Below are positions 20,288 to 30,108 of a stretch of DNA of 64,000 nucleotides, piece after piece. The translations under genes and the position numbers were made by a program. The stretch spans positions 2,257,001 to 2,321,000 of the forward strand of contig NC_089433.1 in assembly GCF_026210795.1 (NCBI RefSeq), given 5' to 3'. The first letter of the stretch is position 1. Every line of letters starts with the position of its first letter. The stretch is from Rhizophagus irregularis (taxonomy: Eukaryota; Glomeromycota; Glomeromycetes; Glomerales; Glomeraceae). The notes beneath the pieces were generated by a model. The model was not told the DNA's origin, searched no databases, and was given only the letters and a program-made list of their open reading frames with translations.

Positions 20288-21625
20288 GTTCCTGATATAG
20301 TTTTTAATCTGCAAGAATTTAAAGGTAAATATAAGAGATATTTTACCTTTAACTTGAAAAAAAAAGGAACTGCTATTAAAAGAGAAATTAAGATAACAAC
20401 TTTAAAGTTTTGCAAAAAACTATTGACTAGATATAGTTAAATAAGAAACAAAAGGTAACCAAATAAGTTAATAAGATCTTGGATGGTATTGATAAACTAA
20501 TTGTTTTAGCTGAAATTAGATTGATACTTAGAAAGTTGAGAATAACTTAAAGTAGTTTAAAATAATGAATATAATTGGCTTAGCTTTAGGAATGTAATAA
20601 TAGTAGGGTGACTTTATTACTAACTGTTTTCTTTATTTTACTTTATTTTTTATAGTTCAATTAGCATTTTTGTGCAACTTATAGGATTTATTTACTAACA
20701 TCTAGCAGGTAGGATGTTTATTGTTTTTTAAAATAGTAATTTTATTTTAAAACAAATATTATATAATATTTTTTAATATTATTAAGATAATTAAATTTGC
20801 TATTAATAAAAATATTATAAAAAAATCTGAATTTAAAGAATTAATTTGTCCTTTACTTGAGAGCAAAAGGAGTACTGATATTTAAAGTGATTTATTTTTC
20901 AACTATAATTATAAATTTATTTTGTAGTACATTTTTTTACATAAAATATATTTTTACTGCTTTTAAAAAAGTAGTATTATTTTAATGTTTATTATTTATA
21001 CTATTATATGTAATTATTTTTATTACTATTCTGCAATAATCTAGTTTATTGAAATTATTGTAAAATATTTTCATTTTCTTAATTAATATTTGGCTTATTA
21101 ATTTAAAAATCTAAAAATTTTACTTATTGTATTGTTTTTGATTGAAGCCATTTGACAGGCTCGTAAGACTGTAAGACTCAAATTCAATGAATAAGCTAAA
21201 ATGTTCATGGATATGAAATAATCCTTTATTAGTTTGAAAAATAAAAAAATTAAAAAGAGCCCAAAAAGTTAATTCTTTCATCAGATCTTGGAATTTTATT
21301 TATTTTATGGATAGTACAATTGATCAACGAATATAAAAGGTTGACACAAAAGAACCGAAGCCCAATGACGCGGACCCTTACAGGTATTTATATAAAAAGA
21401 AACTATTTAAACCCCAACCAGGTCTAAATAGGAATGGTTTTTATGTTAGTGTAATATTATGCTAATCGCCAAATCCTACTTTCAATGTGCCTCTCACGTG
21501 AATTTTAATTAACTATACGTAATTGTTGATCAAGTTTTACTTATAAAACGAATAATTGAAACTTATTTCTGATTTTCTGTTGATTTTTAATCACGGCTTG
21601 TTTATTGCTATACGAGAATATAACC
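20288..21625. other. gene-free spacer upstream of glutaredoxin
   Basis: AT-rich. No gene recognised. The last about 300 bp are less AT-biased and probably hold the glutaredoxin promoter, including a TCACGTGA palindrome. Confidence 0.55.
21494..21501. promoter_or_regulatory. TCACGTGA palindrome upstream of glutaredoxin
   Basis: Perfect CACGTG-core palindrome about 125 bp before the glutaredoxin ATG. Confidence 0.4.
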
Positions 21626-22147
21626 ATGAGTCAAATAAAAGATCGTGTTGAAGTAAATATCTATAATACGAAATTTTTAAAATAACTTGTACGAATATAA
21701 TAATTCAAACTTTCTTCTTTCTTCTTTTTAGAAACTTATTCAGACAAATCCTGTTATGATGTTTAGTAAAAGTTTTTGTCCATATTGTAAAAAAGCAAAA
21801 GCTACTTTGAAAGAACTTAACGTTGAACCTGGAATTTGCGAATTAGATGAAGATTGTAAGTGTTATGGGATTGTTATTATTTTGATACTTGTTATTAAAT
21901 ATTAAAATATGTATCATAGCCGAAGGAAGAGCTATTCAAGATTATCTTAAGGAGAAAACTAGCCAAAATACCGTACCAAACATTTTTATCAAGGGTCAAC
22001 ACGTTGGAGGTATCAAAATTTCTTTTATCTTCTGTAAAAAAAATAAATTTTACTTTAATAATGTTATTGGCTTTGATTTTAGGATGTGATGATCTTTTAG
22101 CTGCTAAAGACAATGGATCCCTTAGTAAAATGATTGCGGCTCTTTAA
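21626..22147 (+). CDS. dithiol glutaredoxin
   Basis: Four exons: 21626-21652, 21732-21855, 21920-22009 and 22083-22147, closing as 101 residues. The active site is CPYC in VMMFSKSFCPYCKKAKATL, the dithiol class I motif. TVPNIFIKGQHVGG carries the cis-proline and the glutathione-binding loop, and GCDDL follows as in classical glutaredoxins. The enzyme reduces protein disulfides and glutathione mixed disulfides using GSH. There is no targeting extension, so a cytosolic location is likely. It is not the CGFS iron-sulfur type. The ATG at 21626 gives the standard short N-terminal helix. Confidence 0.95.
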
Positions 22148-22354
22148 ATTATTTAAAACAATTTTTTTATCGTATAAATGATACGCATACAATCAAATAA
22201 ACAAATTAACGGTTTTTTTAAATAAAATTTGTTATAACAATTCTTAACAATTCTTTATGATATAATTAATAATTTGTCCAATAATATTGATGTGTTACGT
22301 TTATATCAAATTTTTTTTTTTTTTTTTTTTTTGAAACTGCTTTTAAGCAACATT

Positions 22355-22703
22355 ATGTCTGAAACTCCAATTGATATAGTTATTAGTGGTCTTCAGACAC
22401 AAATCTCTGAATTAAAAGAAATAATTTCTGGTAAACTAAATAACTAAATTAATTATAAATACGATATATCTCTCTTATTAATCTTTTCCCTATATAGGAT
22501 TAAATAATGATCAAAATACTTCTTCGACAGCACAAACGGCACAAACAGCACAAGTAAGATCTATAGAAAATGAACGCAATGCTTTACAAATTGAAAATTC
22601 TAAATTAAATTATCAGATTACTCATCTGTTGCGTGCTTTAAATAAAAAAGATAATGAAATCTCTTTGCTCAGAAAGGATCTTAATAAATCAGGGTTCAAA
22701 TGA
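22355..22703 (+). CDS. short coiled-coil protein, function unknown
   Basis: Two exons, 22355-22430 and 22498-22703, join in frame as 93 residues. The start MSETPIDIVISGLQTQISEL leads into a short helix. A TAQTAQTAQ linker follows, then a strong heptad-like region (SIENERNALQIENSKLNYQI, THLLRALNKKDNEISLL). Both the GT donor and AG acceptor are standard and the downstream exon keeps a biased, protein-like composition, so it is likely real. I do not recognise the family; small coiled-coil adaptors such as kinetochore, spindle or prefoldin-like subunits are possibilities without specific support. Confidence 0.6.
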
Positions 22704-23115
22704 ATTCGCTCAATTTTTTTTACTTTAAACCTAAATGTTTTATTAATTTTTGTAATTTACCGTTCAAGTGTATTAAAATAATTTACTGAAGATTATAATA
22801 GAAACATATGATTGAAATGAATGTAATATGATAAGAATTTTCTTTTACATAATATAAGTACAAATTATTAGAATTATTTTTTTTTTTTCCTATCTAAAAT
22901 TAAATAAATCTATATAAGAATATAATAACGGAAAAAACTTGAATTATGAAAATTATCAAAAATGTCCGAAATCATTCATCAAATATTTTCTACAAAAAAC
23001 TTTTTTTTCATCCTTTCTGTCTGACCACCAAAAGTCCCTTTGGTCTGCTTGATATTGGTAGACAATATACCAATGAAATGCATCGCACTTATCATACTGT
23101 TACAATTATTTCTGA
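22704..23115. other. convergent 3' region
   Basis: 412 bp between the stop of the coiled-coil gene and the stop of the syntaxin gene on the other strand. The forward frame at 22946-23140 runs into the syntaxin membrane exon and is a shadow. Confidence 0.6.
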
Positions 23116-24851
23116 TTATTTTTTTCTAATGAAAAAATAGTATACTAATGCGGCTACTACTGCTAAGAGAACGATTGTAATAAAGAGGCAATACCATTTT
23201 TTCTAAATAAAAATAAGAATTAGCAAGCATTCAAAGATTTTAAATGTAAGTATATAATCAAACTTACTCTTCTTGCAGCTTTTGCACTCTCTAAAGCCTT
23301 CTCTACATGAACAACACCTTGCTCCATATTTGTTTGAACTTGAGTTGCATGTTCTTCGATTTGAGTTATTGTTGTATCTTGAGCTTCAACAAGAATTTGC
23401 ATTTCTTGGAAGAGATTTGCAAGTTCCTAAAATTTTAATTCGATAAGCAAAAAAGAAAAAAATATTCTCAATACTAGTTTAGAAAAATCTAACTTACTTC
23501 GATGGTTCTTTCAATCTTTTTGATATCATCGTGTCGTTTTTGTACTTCTTGTAAAGCATCTTTTGCTGCACCATACCTTGTAGAGTTCATGAGCTACCAA
23601 ATCATTAAAATAAGAGATTATTCTAAATTAAGTAAATAAATTATCATAGTGAAAAAATTTAATATAAAAACTAACCGATTGAGCGAAAATTTGTCCTCCA
23701 TCATCATTATCTAATGCTTCATCAATTTCTTCTTGTGAAGCGCTGGGTTTAACTATTATTAAATTAATTGTTAATTGGTATTTTCTAATTAACCATTGCT
23801 ATTTCAATTCACATATAATTCACTTATCAAATCTCGTATAACATACCAATTTTATATTGTCTTTCCATGCGATCTCTATATTTCTGACGATTTTGAAACT
23901 CAACTTTTTGATATTCTTGTAAGGTATCCATAAATTTTTGACGTAGATTAGCTGTCTAAAATACAAAGAAATTCATTTAAAACGCTATAAATATAAACTA
24001 AAGAAATAATATATATTATTTATTAAAATAACACCTGTGGTTTCCGAACTGTAAGATCCCCAGGATTTACTTTTAGATTTGAAACCTCTATTTTTTTGAT
24101 TCTATCTTTTACTTGGACAAGAAGTTGACGTGTTTCGGAAACAATTGAATCAAGCTGGCGTTTATTGGCTTCATCCTCATTAATTACGCCCAAGGAGCGT
24201 GAATGTAATTCATCAACACGGTTAATGTTGTCTTTTATTTGACGAATCACATCTGAAATTGACGAAACCTGAATAAGAAATAATTCAATAACGTTAGATA
24301 TTATTATAACAACCGAGAATTATAAAGTGATTTTGATATAAACACTGAATCTTTTAAAAAAGAAATCAACGGAATTCACCAAGTGTCAAGACACCTAGAA
24401 ACTCTGTGATTGACTTGTTCTCTTGCTATTGATTCTTCCTAATTGAATTTTTTAAATAAAGTACCTCCTGAAAAAACGCATTCAAATTTGATATATCGGA
24501 ATTGACTTGAGTCATTTCGATATTCTGTTGAGAATAACCAACATTTGGCTGATTATATTGTTGATTATAATTTTGTTGCTGTTGACCATAATTTGTATAC
24601 GCTGGTTGAGCTGGTTGACCATAACCTTGTTGCTGTCCGTATTGCTGTTCATATTGCTGTCCGTATTGTTGCCCGTATTGTTGCTGTTGACCATATGGTT
24701 GTTGTGGATACCCTCCTTGATTACCGTAATAACCCTGCCCCCCCTGTTAAATAATTAATAGTAAGTTCCGAGACCATTTATATAATATTATAGATGAGTA
24801 AATAAACAGACAAAAAGTTACCGCATAATCACCACCGTAACCTTTGCTCAT
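23116..24851 (-). CDS. plasma-membrane syntaxin (Sso1-type Qa-SNARE) with Gln/Tyr-rich N-terminal extension
   Basis: Eight exons on the minus strand: 24851-24822, 24743-24465, 24268-24035, 23955-23847, 23752-23676, 23593-23498, 23426-23268 and 23202-23116, closing as 356 residues. The Habc region (about 100-260) includes VSSISDVIRQIKDNINRVDE and the SNARE motif (about 272-327) includes EMQILVEAQDTTITQIEEH, whose Gln after VEA is the zero-layer residue. The C terminus is a single anchor (WYCLFITIVLLAVVAALVYY) with a short basic end. It should pair with Sec9-type and Snc-type partners in exocytosis. Odd feature: exon 2 adds about 80 residues made almost only of Q, Y, G and P in YGQQ-like repeats before the SNARE body. 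Syntaxins normally start near the Habc helices, about 290-300 residues in total. Confidence 0.93.
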
Positions 24852-25231
24852 TTTAAATAAGAATAATACAAAAGTAAAAGGTTAAAGTCGGCTTATTACA
24901 AAGTTTCAAAGTCAGGAAAAAGGAAAGAAGATGAAAAGAGTGAGAATATATGTCAAGGAAATTAACAATATAACGAATAATAAATTAATAATTTGATCAA
25001 AATTATTTATCATTGTCTGACGTTACTCGTTATGCGACCAAATACAGTTACTCGATAGAGATTATGATTCTGGTTTATAATTTAATATACCTGCATAAAT
25101 TAAGGAGCGGGCGGAGTATTTTTATAAACAAGATGATCAACGATTTTCTATATTTGTAAAACGTGTTATATATACAAATTTATAAATAGGAAAAGAATAT
25201 TACACTTAGCCTCATTTATTTTCTTTTGATC
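24852..25231. promoter_or_regulatory. divergent upstream region (syntaxin / Erv41)
   Basis: 380 bp between opposed starts. Holds both promoters; no specific motif recognised. Confidence 0.45.
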
Positions 25232-26862
25232 ATGCTTTCCCGTATTTTGAAAAAAGCAATTGTGTTTGATGCATTTCCTAAGGTTGACGCTGATTGTCAA
25301 CATCGAAGTCCACAAGGTGGTCTTGTAACAATCATTGTATCAATATGTTTATGGTTTTTGATTGTTAGTGAATTTAGTGAGTACTGGTATCTTAACCAAA
25401 AATACGAATTCGTAGTAGATCAAAATATAAATCACAAATTACAGATTAATGTTGATATTACAGTAAATACTCCGTGCGATTGTAAGTTGTAAATATTTAT
25501 TTAATGTTGATTCAAGTACATTGCACAAACCTAATTTGAAATCGATATGATATGTTTGATAGATTTGACAGTAGATGTGATAGATGCAGCTGGAGAAGGG
25601 CTGCACATGACACACGAACTTCGAAAAATATCGGTATAAATATCTTGATTACGAATTGAAGTGGTTCATTATTTAAAATCTGCTAAATAAATTTTTTAGA
25701 CAACATTTGAAGTAAGATCCGCGCATCTATTAGGGTATCTCTATTTTTATTACTATGTTACTACTATATTATACATTTAGCTAACTAAATAATTTTCAAC
25801 GGCCAGCGATGATGATGATGATGATTCAAGATTAAATGTTAAACAAGTAGTTATGGCTGCTAACTCAAACACTGATTCATTTTCTCCGAATAATGATGTC
25901 ACTGGTAATTACTAAATTTATGTATATTTTATTCGATCCATCACTATTATATTATAAATAATTTTTTTTATCACTTAAACAGAAAATACGCAAACGGCAT
26001 GCAGGATTTTCGGAAATTTGGATGTCAACAAAGTCACAGGTAATTTACATATTACAGCACTTGGCCATGGATATGGCTACTATAATACTGCTGTTGAACG
26101 TAAGTAAATTAAATTTAAAAATTAGATTCTTTATCGAATTAATCAGATAGCTGATTTAATTTAATTATTTTTAAAGTATTGAATTTCACACATAGAATTG
26201 ATGAATTCTCGTTTGGAACTCATTATCCGCGTCTTGTAAATCCGCTCGATAATAGTGTAGAAATTGCCGAAGCTCGTATGTTCTTATTATATTTTAAATA
26301 GTCGTGACAAAGAACCTAAGTTAAAATTTTTTTTAATTTTAGACAAGGAAGCCTTTCTGTATTTTTTATCAATTGTGAGTTGATTTGAAATTTTTTATCA
26401 TAACTTATATTTTTCCATAATATCTTGGAATTTATTTATAATAATATGGGAATTTATTTGTATTATTATATTATTACTATTATTTATTTATTATTATTAT
26501 TATATTAGGTTCCAACGACATATATAGATAATAATAACCATGTCTTGTTAACTAATCAATATTCAGTAACGGATTATTCTCGCGTAATTGAAGGAAGAAC
26601 CGGTATCCCAGGTATAAAGATTTAGGTGAAATGTTTTCTGGAAATTATTTTGTTTCTAATTTCACATGTACAATTTAATTTAATAGGTATTTTCTTCAAA
26701 TATGATATTGAGCCAATTTCCGTACGAATCGCTGAAAATGGCGTGAGTTTTTTTACATTTTTGGTTAGATTAAGTGGACTCGTAGGTGGTATATGGGTAA
26801 CAGCTGGGTTTGCATTGAAAATCGTAAATCGTATTTGGTCATCATTGCAAAAGTATCTCTGA
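25232..26862 (+). CDS. ERV41: ER-Golgi vesicle protein Erv41 / ERGIC2
   Basis: Nine exons: 25232-25481, 25563-25633, 25700-25734, 25807-25904, 25983-26099, 26177-26275, 26343-26374, 26509-26611 and 26687-26862, closing as 326 residues. The N-terminal ERGIC domain shows FDAFPKVDADCQHRSPQGG and an adjacent first membrane helix (LVTIIVSICLWFLIVSEF). The lumenal part has TPCDYLTVDVIDAAGEGLHM, ending in VTGNLHITALGHGYG and INFTHRIDEFSFG-like LNFTHRIDEFSFG. The last helix is near GLVGGIWVTAGFALKIVNRI. Erv41 with Erv46 cycles between ER and Golgi as a receptor that returns leaked ER proteins. Exon 4 opens with a DDDDDD run at a GATGAT repeat; its acceptor (CCAG at 25803-25806) was chosen because it keeps the frame. 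Confidence 0.93.
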
Positions 26863-27032
26863 CAATAATGGATCTCAGAAATTATACAGAGAATAATACC
26901 TTAATTGTTCTAATCTGTTCTCTTTATTTGAGAATAATTTATCGTAATTTGTACATAAATAAATGTATCTTGTCTAGACTAATAAAGTTTAATGATATTC
27001 ATTATTACGAAAGGCTCTTCACAGAAGTTGGT

Positions 27033-27516
27033 TTAATCCGCTGAAGTTTTTAGCTAAGACATAAAAAGAAAAAATTGTTAGAAGTCTAAAAAAAAAAATA
27101 AATCACCTTAAATAATTACCCGTACTCCGTGCATTTTCTTAATATCATCTTGTAATAAATCATTAACTAGACGGTGTTGTTTGATCACAGAGAGTCCCTT
27201 AAATGCCTTTGAAGAAATTTCGATCGCGTACATTGATCCACACCCTCCTTATAATAAAAAAACATGAGTGAAATATAGAGCATAAAAAAATAATTATAAA
27301 TAATTCACCTGAAATATCTTCCACCTGTAACTTAGTGGGTTGAAATTTCGAATGCAATTTGTCATAAAGATATTTTTCTCCTTCAGTCAATTGAGAGCTA
27401 GAAGCATCATCATTGAAACATCGAATTATTCTTGTTTGAATATTTTGTGTTATTCGACGTTGGTTAAATTTTCTGAAGTTTCGTTGAAAAATCGTGCGTT
27501 TCAATATATTAGACAT
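27033..27516 (-). CDS. mitochondrial BolA-family protein, BOLA3-like
   Basis: Three exons on the minus strand: 27516-27309, 27247-27120 and 27053-27033, closing as 118 residues. Residues 1-40 are rich in Arg, Ile and Ser (RTIFQRNFRKFNQRR), fitting a mitochondrial presequence. The BolA fold follows: LHSKFQPTKLQVEDIS, then GGCGSMYAIEISSKAFKGLS, VIKQHRLVNDLLQDDIKKMH and the ending GVRLKTS. The conserved Cys in GGCGSMY and the His in the KQHR segment are the ligand positions used with monothiol glutaredoxin. BOLA3 helps transfer 4Fe-4S clusters to late mitochondrial targets such as lipoyl synthase. The last exon is only 21 bp and would be missed without the conserved LKTS ending. Confidence 0.92.
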
Positions 27517-27635
27517 TTTGTTGAAAGTTGGGACTGTAGATCATTTATTTATCGATTTAACATGCATGCCTTTCCACGTGCGCTTAGTGTAGATCGACCT
27601 TAACCTTCACCCGTTCTAACTGACGAGAAAAAGTC
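27517..27635. promoter_or_regulatory. shared divergent intergenic region (BOLA3 / FAM192A-like)
   Basis: 119 bp between opposed starts, with a CCACGTGC near 27575 that contains the CACGTG core but is not the full TCACGTGA palindrome. Confidence 0.4.
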
Positions 27636-28754
27636 ATGGAAAATAAATTTGTTTCTTCAAAGGAATTAGAAGAAGCTAGACTTAAAAGACAGGAAGAATG
27701 GAAGAAAGCTTTTGAAAGGATAGGCGAAAGTTCTGTCACGTTGTTTTTTTTCGTAAAAAAAGTCGTGAAACCTTTACTGTTGAACTTACTAACTTTTAGG
27801 ATATTATTATATTAGAGCCTCCTCCTATTGAAGAGGAGTATGATCCTCGAACATTATATGAAAGACTACAAGAACAAAAATTAAAGAAGGAAGAAGCATT
27901 TCAGGAAATGACTAGATTTAGTATGTGATAATATATTTAATATTTGTTTATTTATGTGGACTTATCTTTGGGATAAAATTGAAACGATTAAACAATATTA
28001 GGTAATCTAATTCACAGATTGGATGAAGATGAAATAGAATTCTTAGCAACATTAGAAAGTGAAGAACGTGTTAAAGAATTGGAAAAAATGAAGAGAGATG
28101 AAGAAGAAGTTGAAAAATTTAGGCGGTTCGTATTTATATAGTATATCATTTCTTTGTTTTCCTCTTTTGTTAAAAAAAAAAATCTATCATTGTATATCTC
28201 AAAAAGATTCTTGGTATTCAATGATTAGAGCTGCGGCTGAAGCCGATAAGGCTGCAACTTCGAAGCTCATTATACATCATGAGCCCGTTCCATCATCGGT
28301 AAAAGTAAATACTTTAAAACACGACTCACAACGAATGATATTAGCGAATGCTGTGAAAAAAACCGTTAAACCAACACGTAAAAAATCATTACCAGTAACC
28401 ATTAAGCAAGGACCATCATCACCACAATCACCAACAATTGGGCAGGAACCATCATCACCTAATATCATGAAGGAACAAACATCTCCAATTATTAAACGAG
28501 AACCACATGATTCTGATGAACAAGGAAGAGAAAACAAGCGAATTAAAATTGAAAAATTTAATGATTCTTTATCATCAAAACAAAAAGAAATTTCCGAGAG
28601 CTCAAATGAAAATCAATCGCCGTCAAAATTGAATTTTTCCAAGTCCAAATATAATGAAAAAAGTGTTATTGAAGAGAATGAAACGACTAATAATAGTAAT
28701 CCTTTATCATCATTATTGGTGTATAATGACAATAGTAGCGATGAAGACGCTTAA
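27636..28754 (+). CDS. FAM192A/NIP30-like protein
   Basis: Probable exons: 27636-27752, 27800-27920, 28002 to about 28129, and about 28205-28754. The start ENKFVSSKELEEARLKRQEE followed by WKKAF, then EEEYDPRTLYERLQEQKLKK and LIHRLDEDEIEFLATLESEE, is the conserved NIP30 N-terminal block. Human FAM192A (PIP30) binds the proteasome activator PA28-gamma in the nucleus. The C-terminal 180 residues are low-complexity, with SSPQSPT-type and serine/lysine-rich stretches and the DSQRMILANAV segment that resembles the family's second conserved patch. The join between exon 3 and the last exon is unresolved: the GT donors near 28126 and 28130 do not give the phase required by the AAAAAG acceptor near 28208. 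The intron count there may be wrong or a sequence difference may be present. Confidence 0.78.
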
Positions 28755-28945
28755 TAAAATAAAAGTTTGGTTTATTTAAAATGCCGGAGGTTTCACCCGG
28801 AACTTTTGTCGAATGTCACCAAATGACCGTATGACATTTTATGACGTTATAAGGCGCTAAACTTTAGCCCTTTTGATCTATTTAAAGAGCTTTTAAACTT
28901 TTCCTCCCCTCCCACTTCCTCCCCTCCCCTTAATTAAATTAAAAT

Positions 28946-29457
28946 ATGTCTAAATATTATCTTGGATATTTATATTTGTTGTGTATACTCGTTTTTATCT
29001 TGATAAAAACCTGTAATGCAACAGGTTAGTAAACTTTGATTTAAATTTTGTGAGGGATTTTTTTTTTATTAAATTAATAACAAATATGTAGACAATCAAT
29101 GCGTAATTTGTACGTTAAGTATTCCAACGTGCGATCCTCCTTGTAAAAATGGAAAATGTATCGTAACAAAGCAAGATTGTTACTCATGTTCAAAAGCATA
29201 TTGCCAATCTGACCGTAAATATTAATCCGACCGTAAATATTTTTCACTTTTTATTAATATTTATAAATATCTTACTTTAATTAAAAATAGAATGCATCAA
29301 GTGCTTTACCTATCCAATTTGCCCTAAATGTGCTAATGATGAAACATGTGTTATAGTAAAACCTGATTGTCATTCATGTGGATCCGCGGATTGCGTTAAA
29401 AAAGCAACTACTGCCGATTCCATCAATTCCTCAATTCCAACTAACTCTAACATCTAA
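28946..29457 (+). CDS. secreted protein with two Opy2-like cysteine modules
   Basis: Three exons: 28946-29024, 29092-29214 and 29291-29457, closing as 122 residues. Residues 1-26 form a signal peptide (YLYLLCILVFILIK core, then TCNAT). Two similar cysteine modules follow, about residues 28-66 and 69-104: CVICTLSIPTCDPPCKNGKC then DCYSC and YC, and CIKCFTYPICPKC then TCVIVKPDCHSCGSADC. The pattern CxxC..C..C..C..C.xC..C matches the N-terminal domain of the yeast membrane anchor Opy2. Opy2 itself has one module and a membrane helix; here the C terminus is a short Ser/Thr/Asn tail without a helix, so the product is probably released or wall-associated. Intron positions fall at equivalent places before each module, in the same phase, pointing to exon duplication. 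Confidence 0.8.
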
Positions 29458-30108
29458 TCCATCTACTTGTAAAGTAACTCAACATTAACATTTAATCAGC
29501 CAGATAAAATAGAAATTGACTTATAAGTCGCTAATCAAGTTATTTTTATGTAATGAAAATCCAAATGTTTTTTTTTTTATTTGAAAATTATTTACAAAGA
29601 AATAAAAAGTCAAAGTAATCAAGAAGCTAAAAAAATATAAAAGACAAATTGAAAAAACAAAGTTTCTCAAGGTGAATACTATTTAACGTACTGGCTAGTG
29701 ACTACTGACTATTAACTAAAAATAATAAACCTTTGCCATTTTTATAAATATATATACTTTTAATTGTGAATAAAAGTTCAAATAATAGATAAAAACCTAG
29801 GCAAGGAAAATGCTTGGGAGAAATGTTAAGAAAAAAGAAAGATGCAAAAAAAAAAAAATTTACAAGAAAATATGAATTGAATCGATACGAAAATAAGTAA
29901 TTTTTACAAGAAATTCGTTTTCCCCGTCATCCCCTTTTCTTAAATATTTACACTAATTATAAATAATATGAAAGTAAAAATCATCAATTTGAGAACTTTA
30001 AATAAAATACTTAAATATTTTATAAGATATTTAATAAAATAATTATTATTCATTTAATTCATTAATATAAAACAGATCTTTTTTTTCTTCATCAAGGCAC
30101 ATTATAAT
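29458..30108. other. convergent 3' spacer
   Basis: About 650 bp of AT-rich DNA between the Opy2-like gene and the CP2 gene stop. Nothing recognised. Confidence 0.6.

Noticed and set aside
24507-24758. Forward open frames rich in Leu/Ile/Val (24507-24758 and 24545-24754)
   Set aside because: They are the antisense of the Gln/Tyr/Gly repeat exon of the syntaxin gene; repeat composition keeps several frames open.
21626-27516. Glutaredoxin and BolA genes in one neighbourhood as an iron-sulfur gene cluster
   Set aside because: The glutaredoxin has the dithiol CPYC site, not the CGFS site that partners with BolA, and unrelated genes lie between; proximity is probably coincidental.
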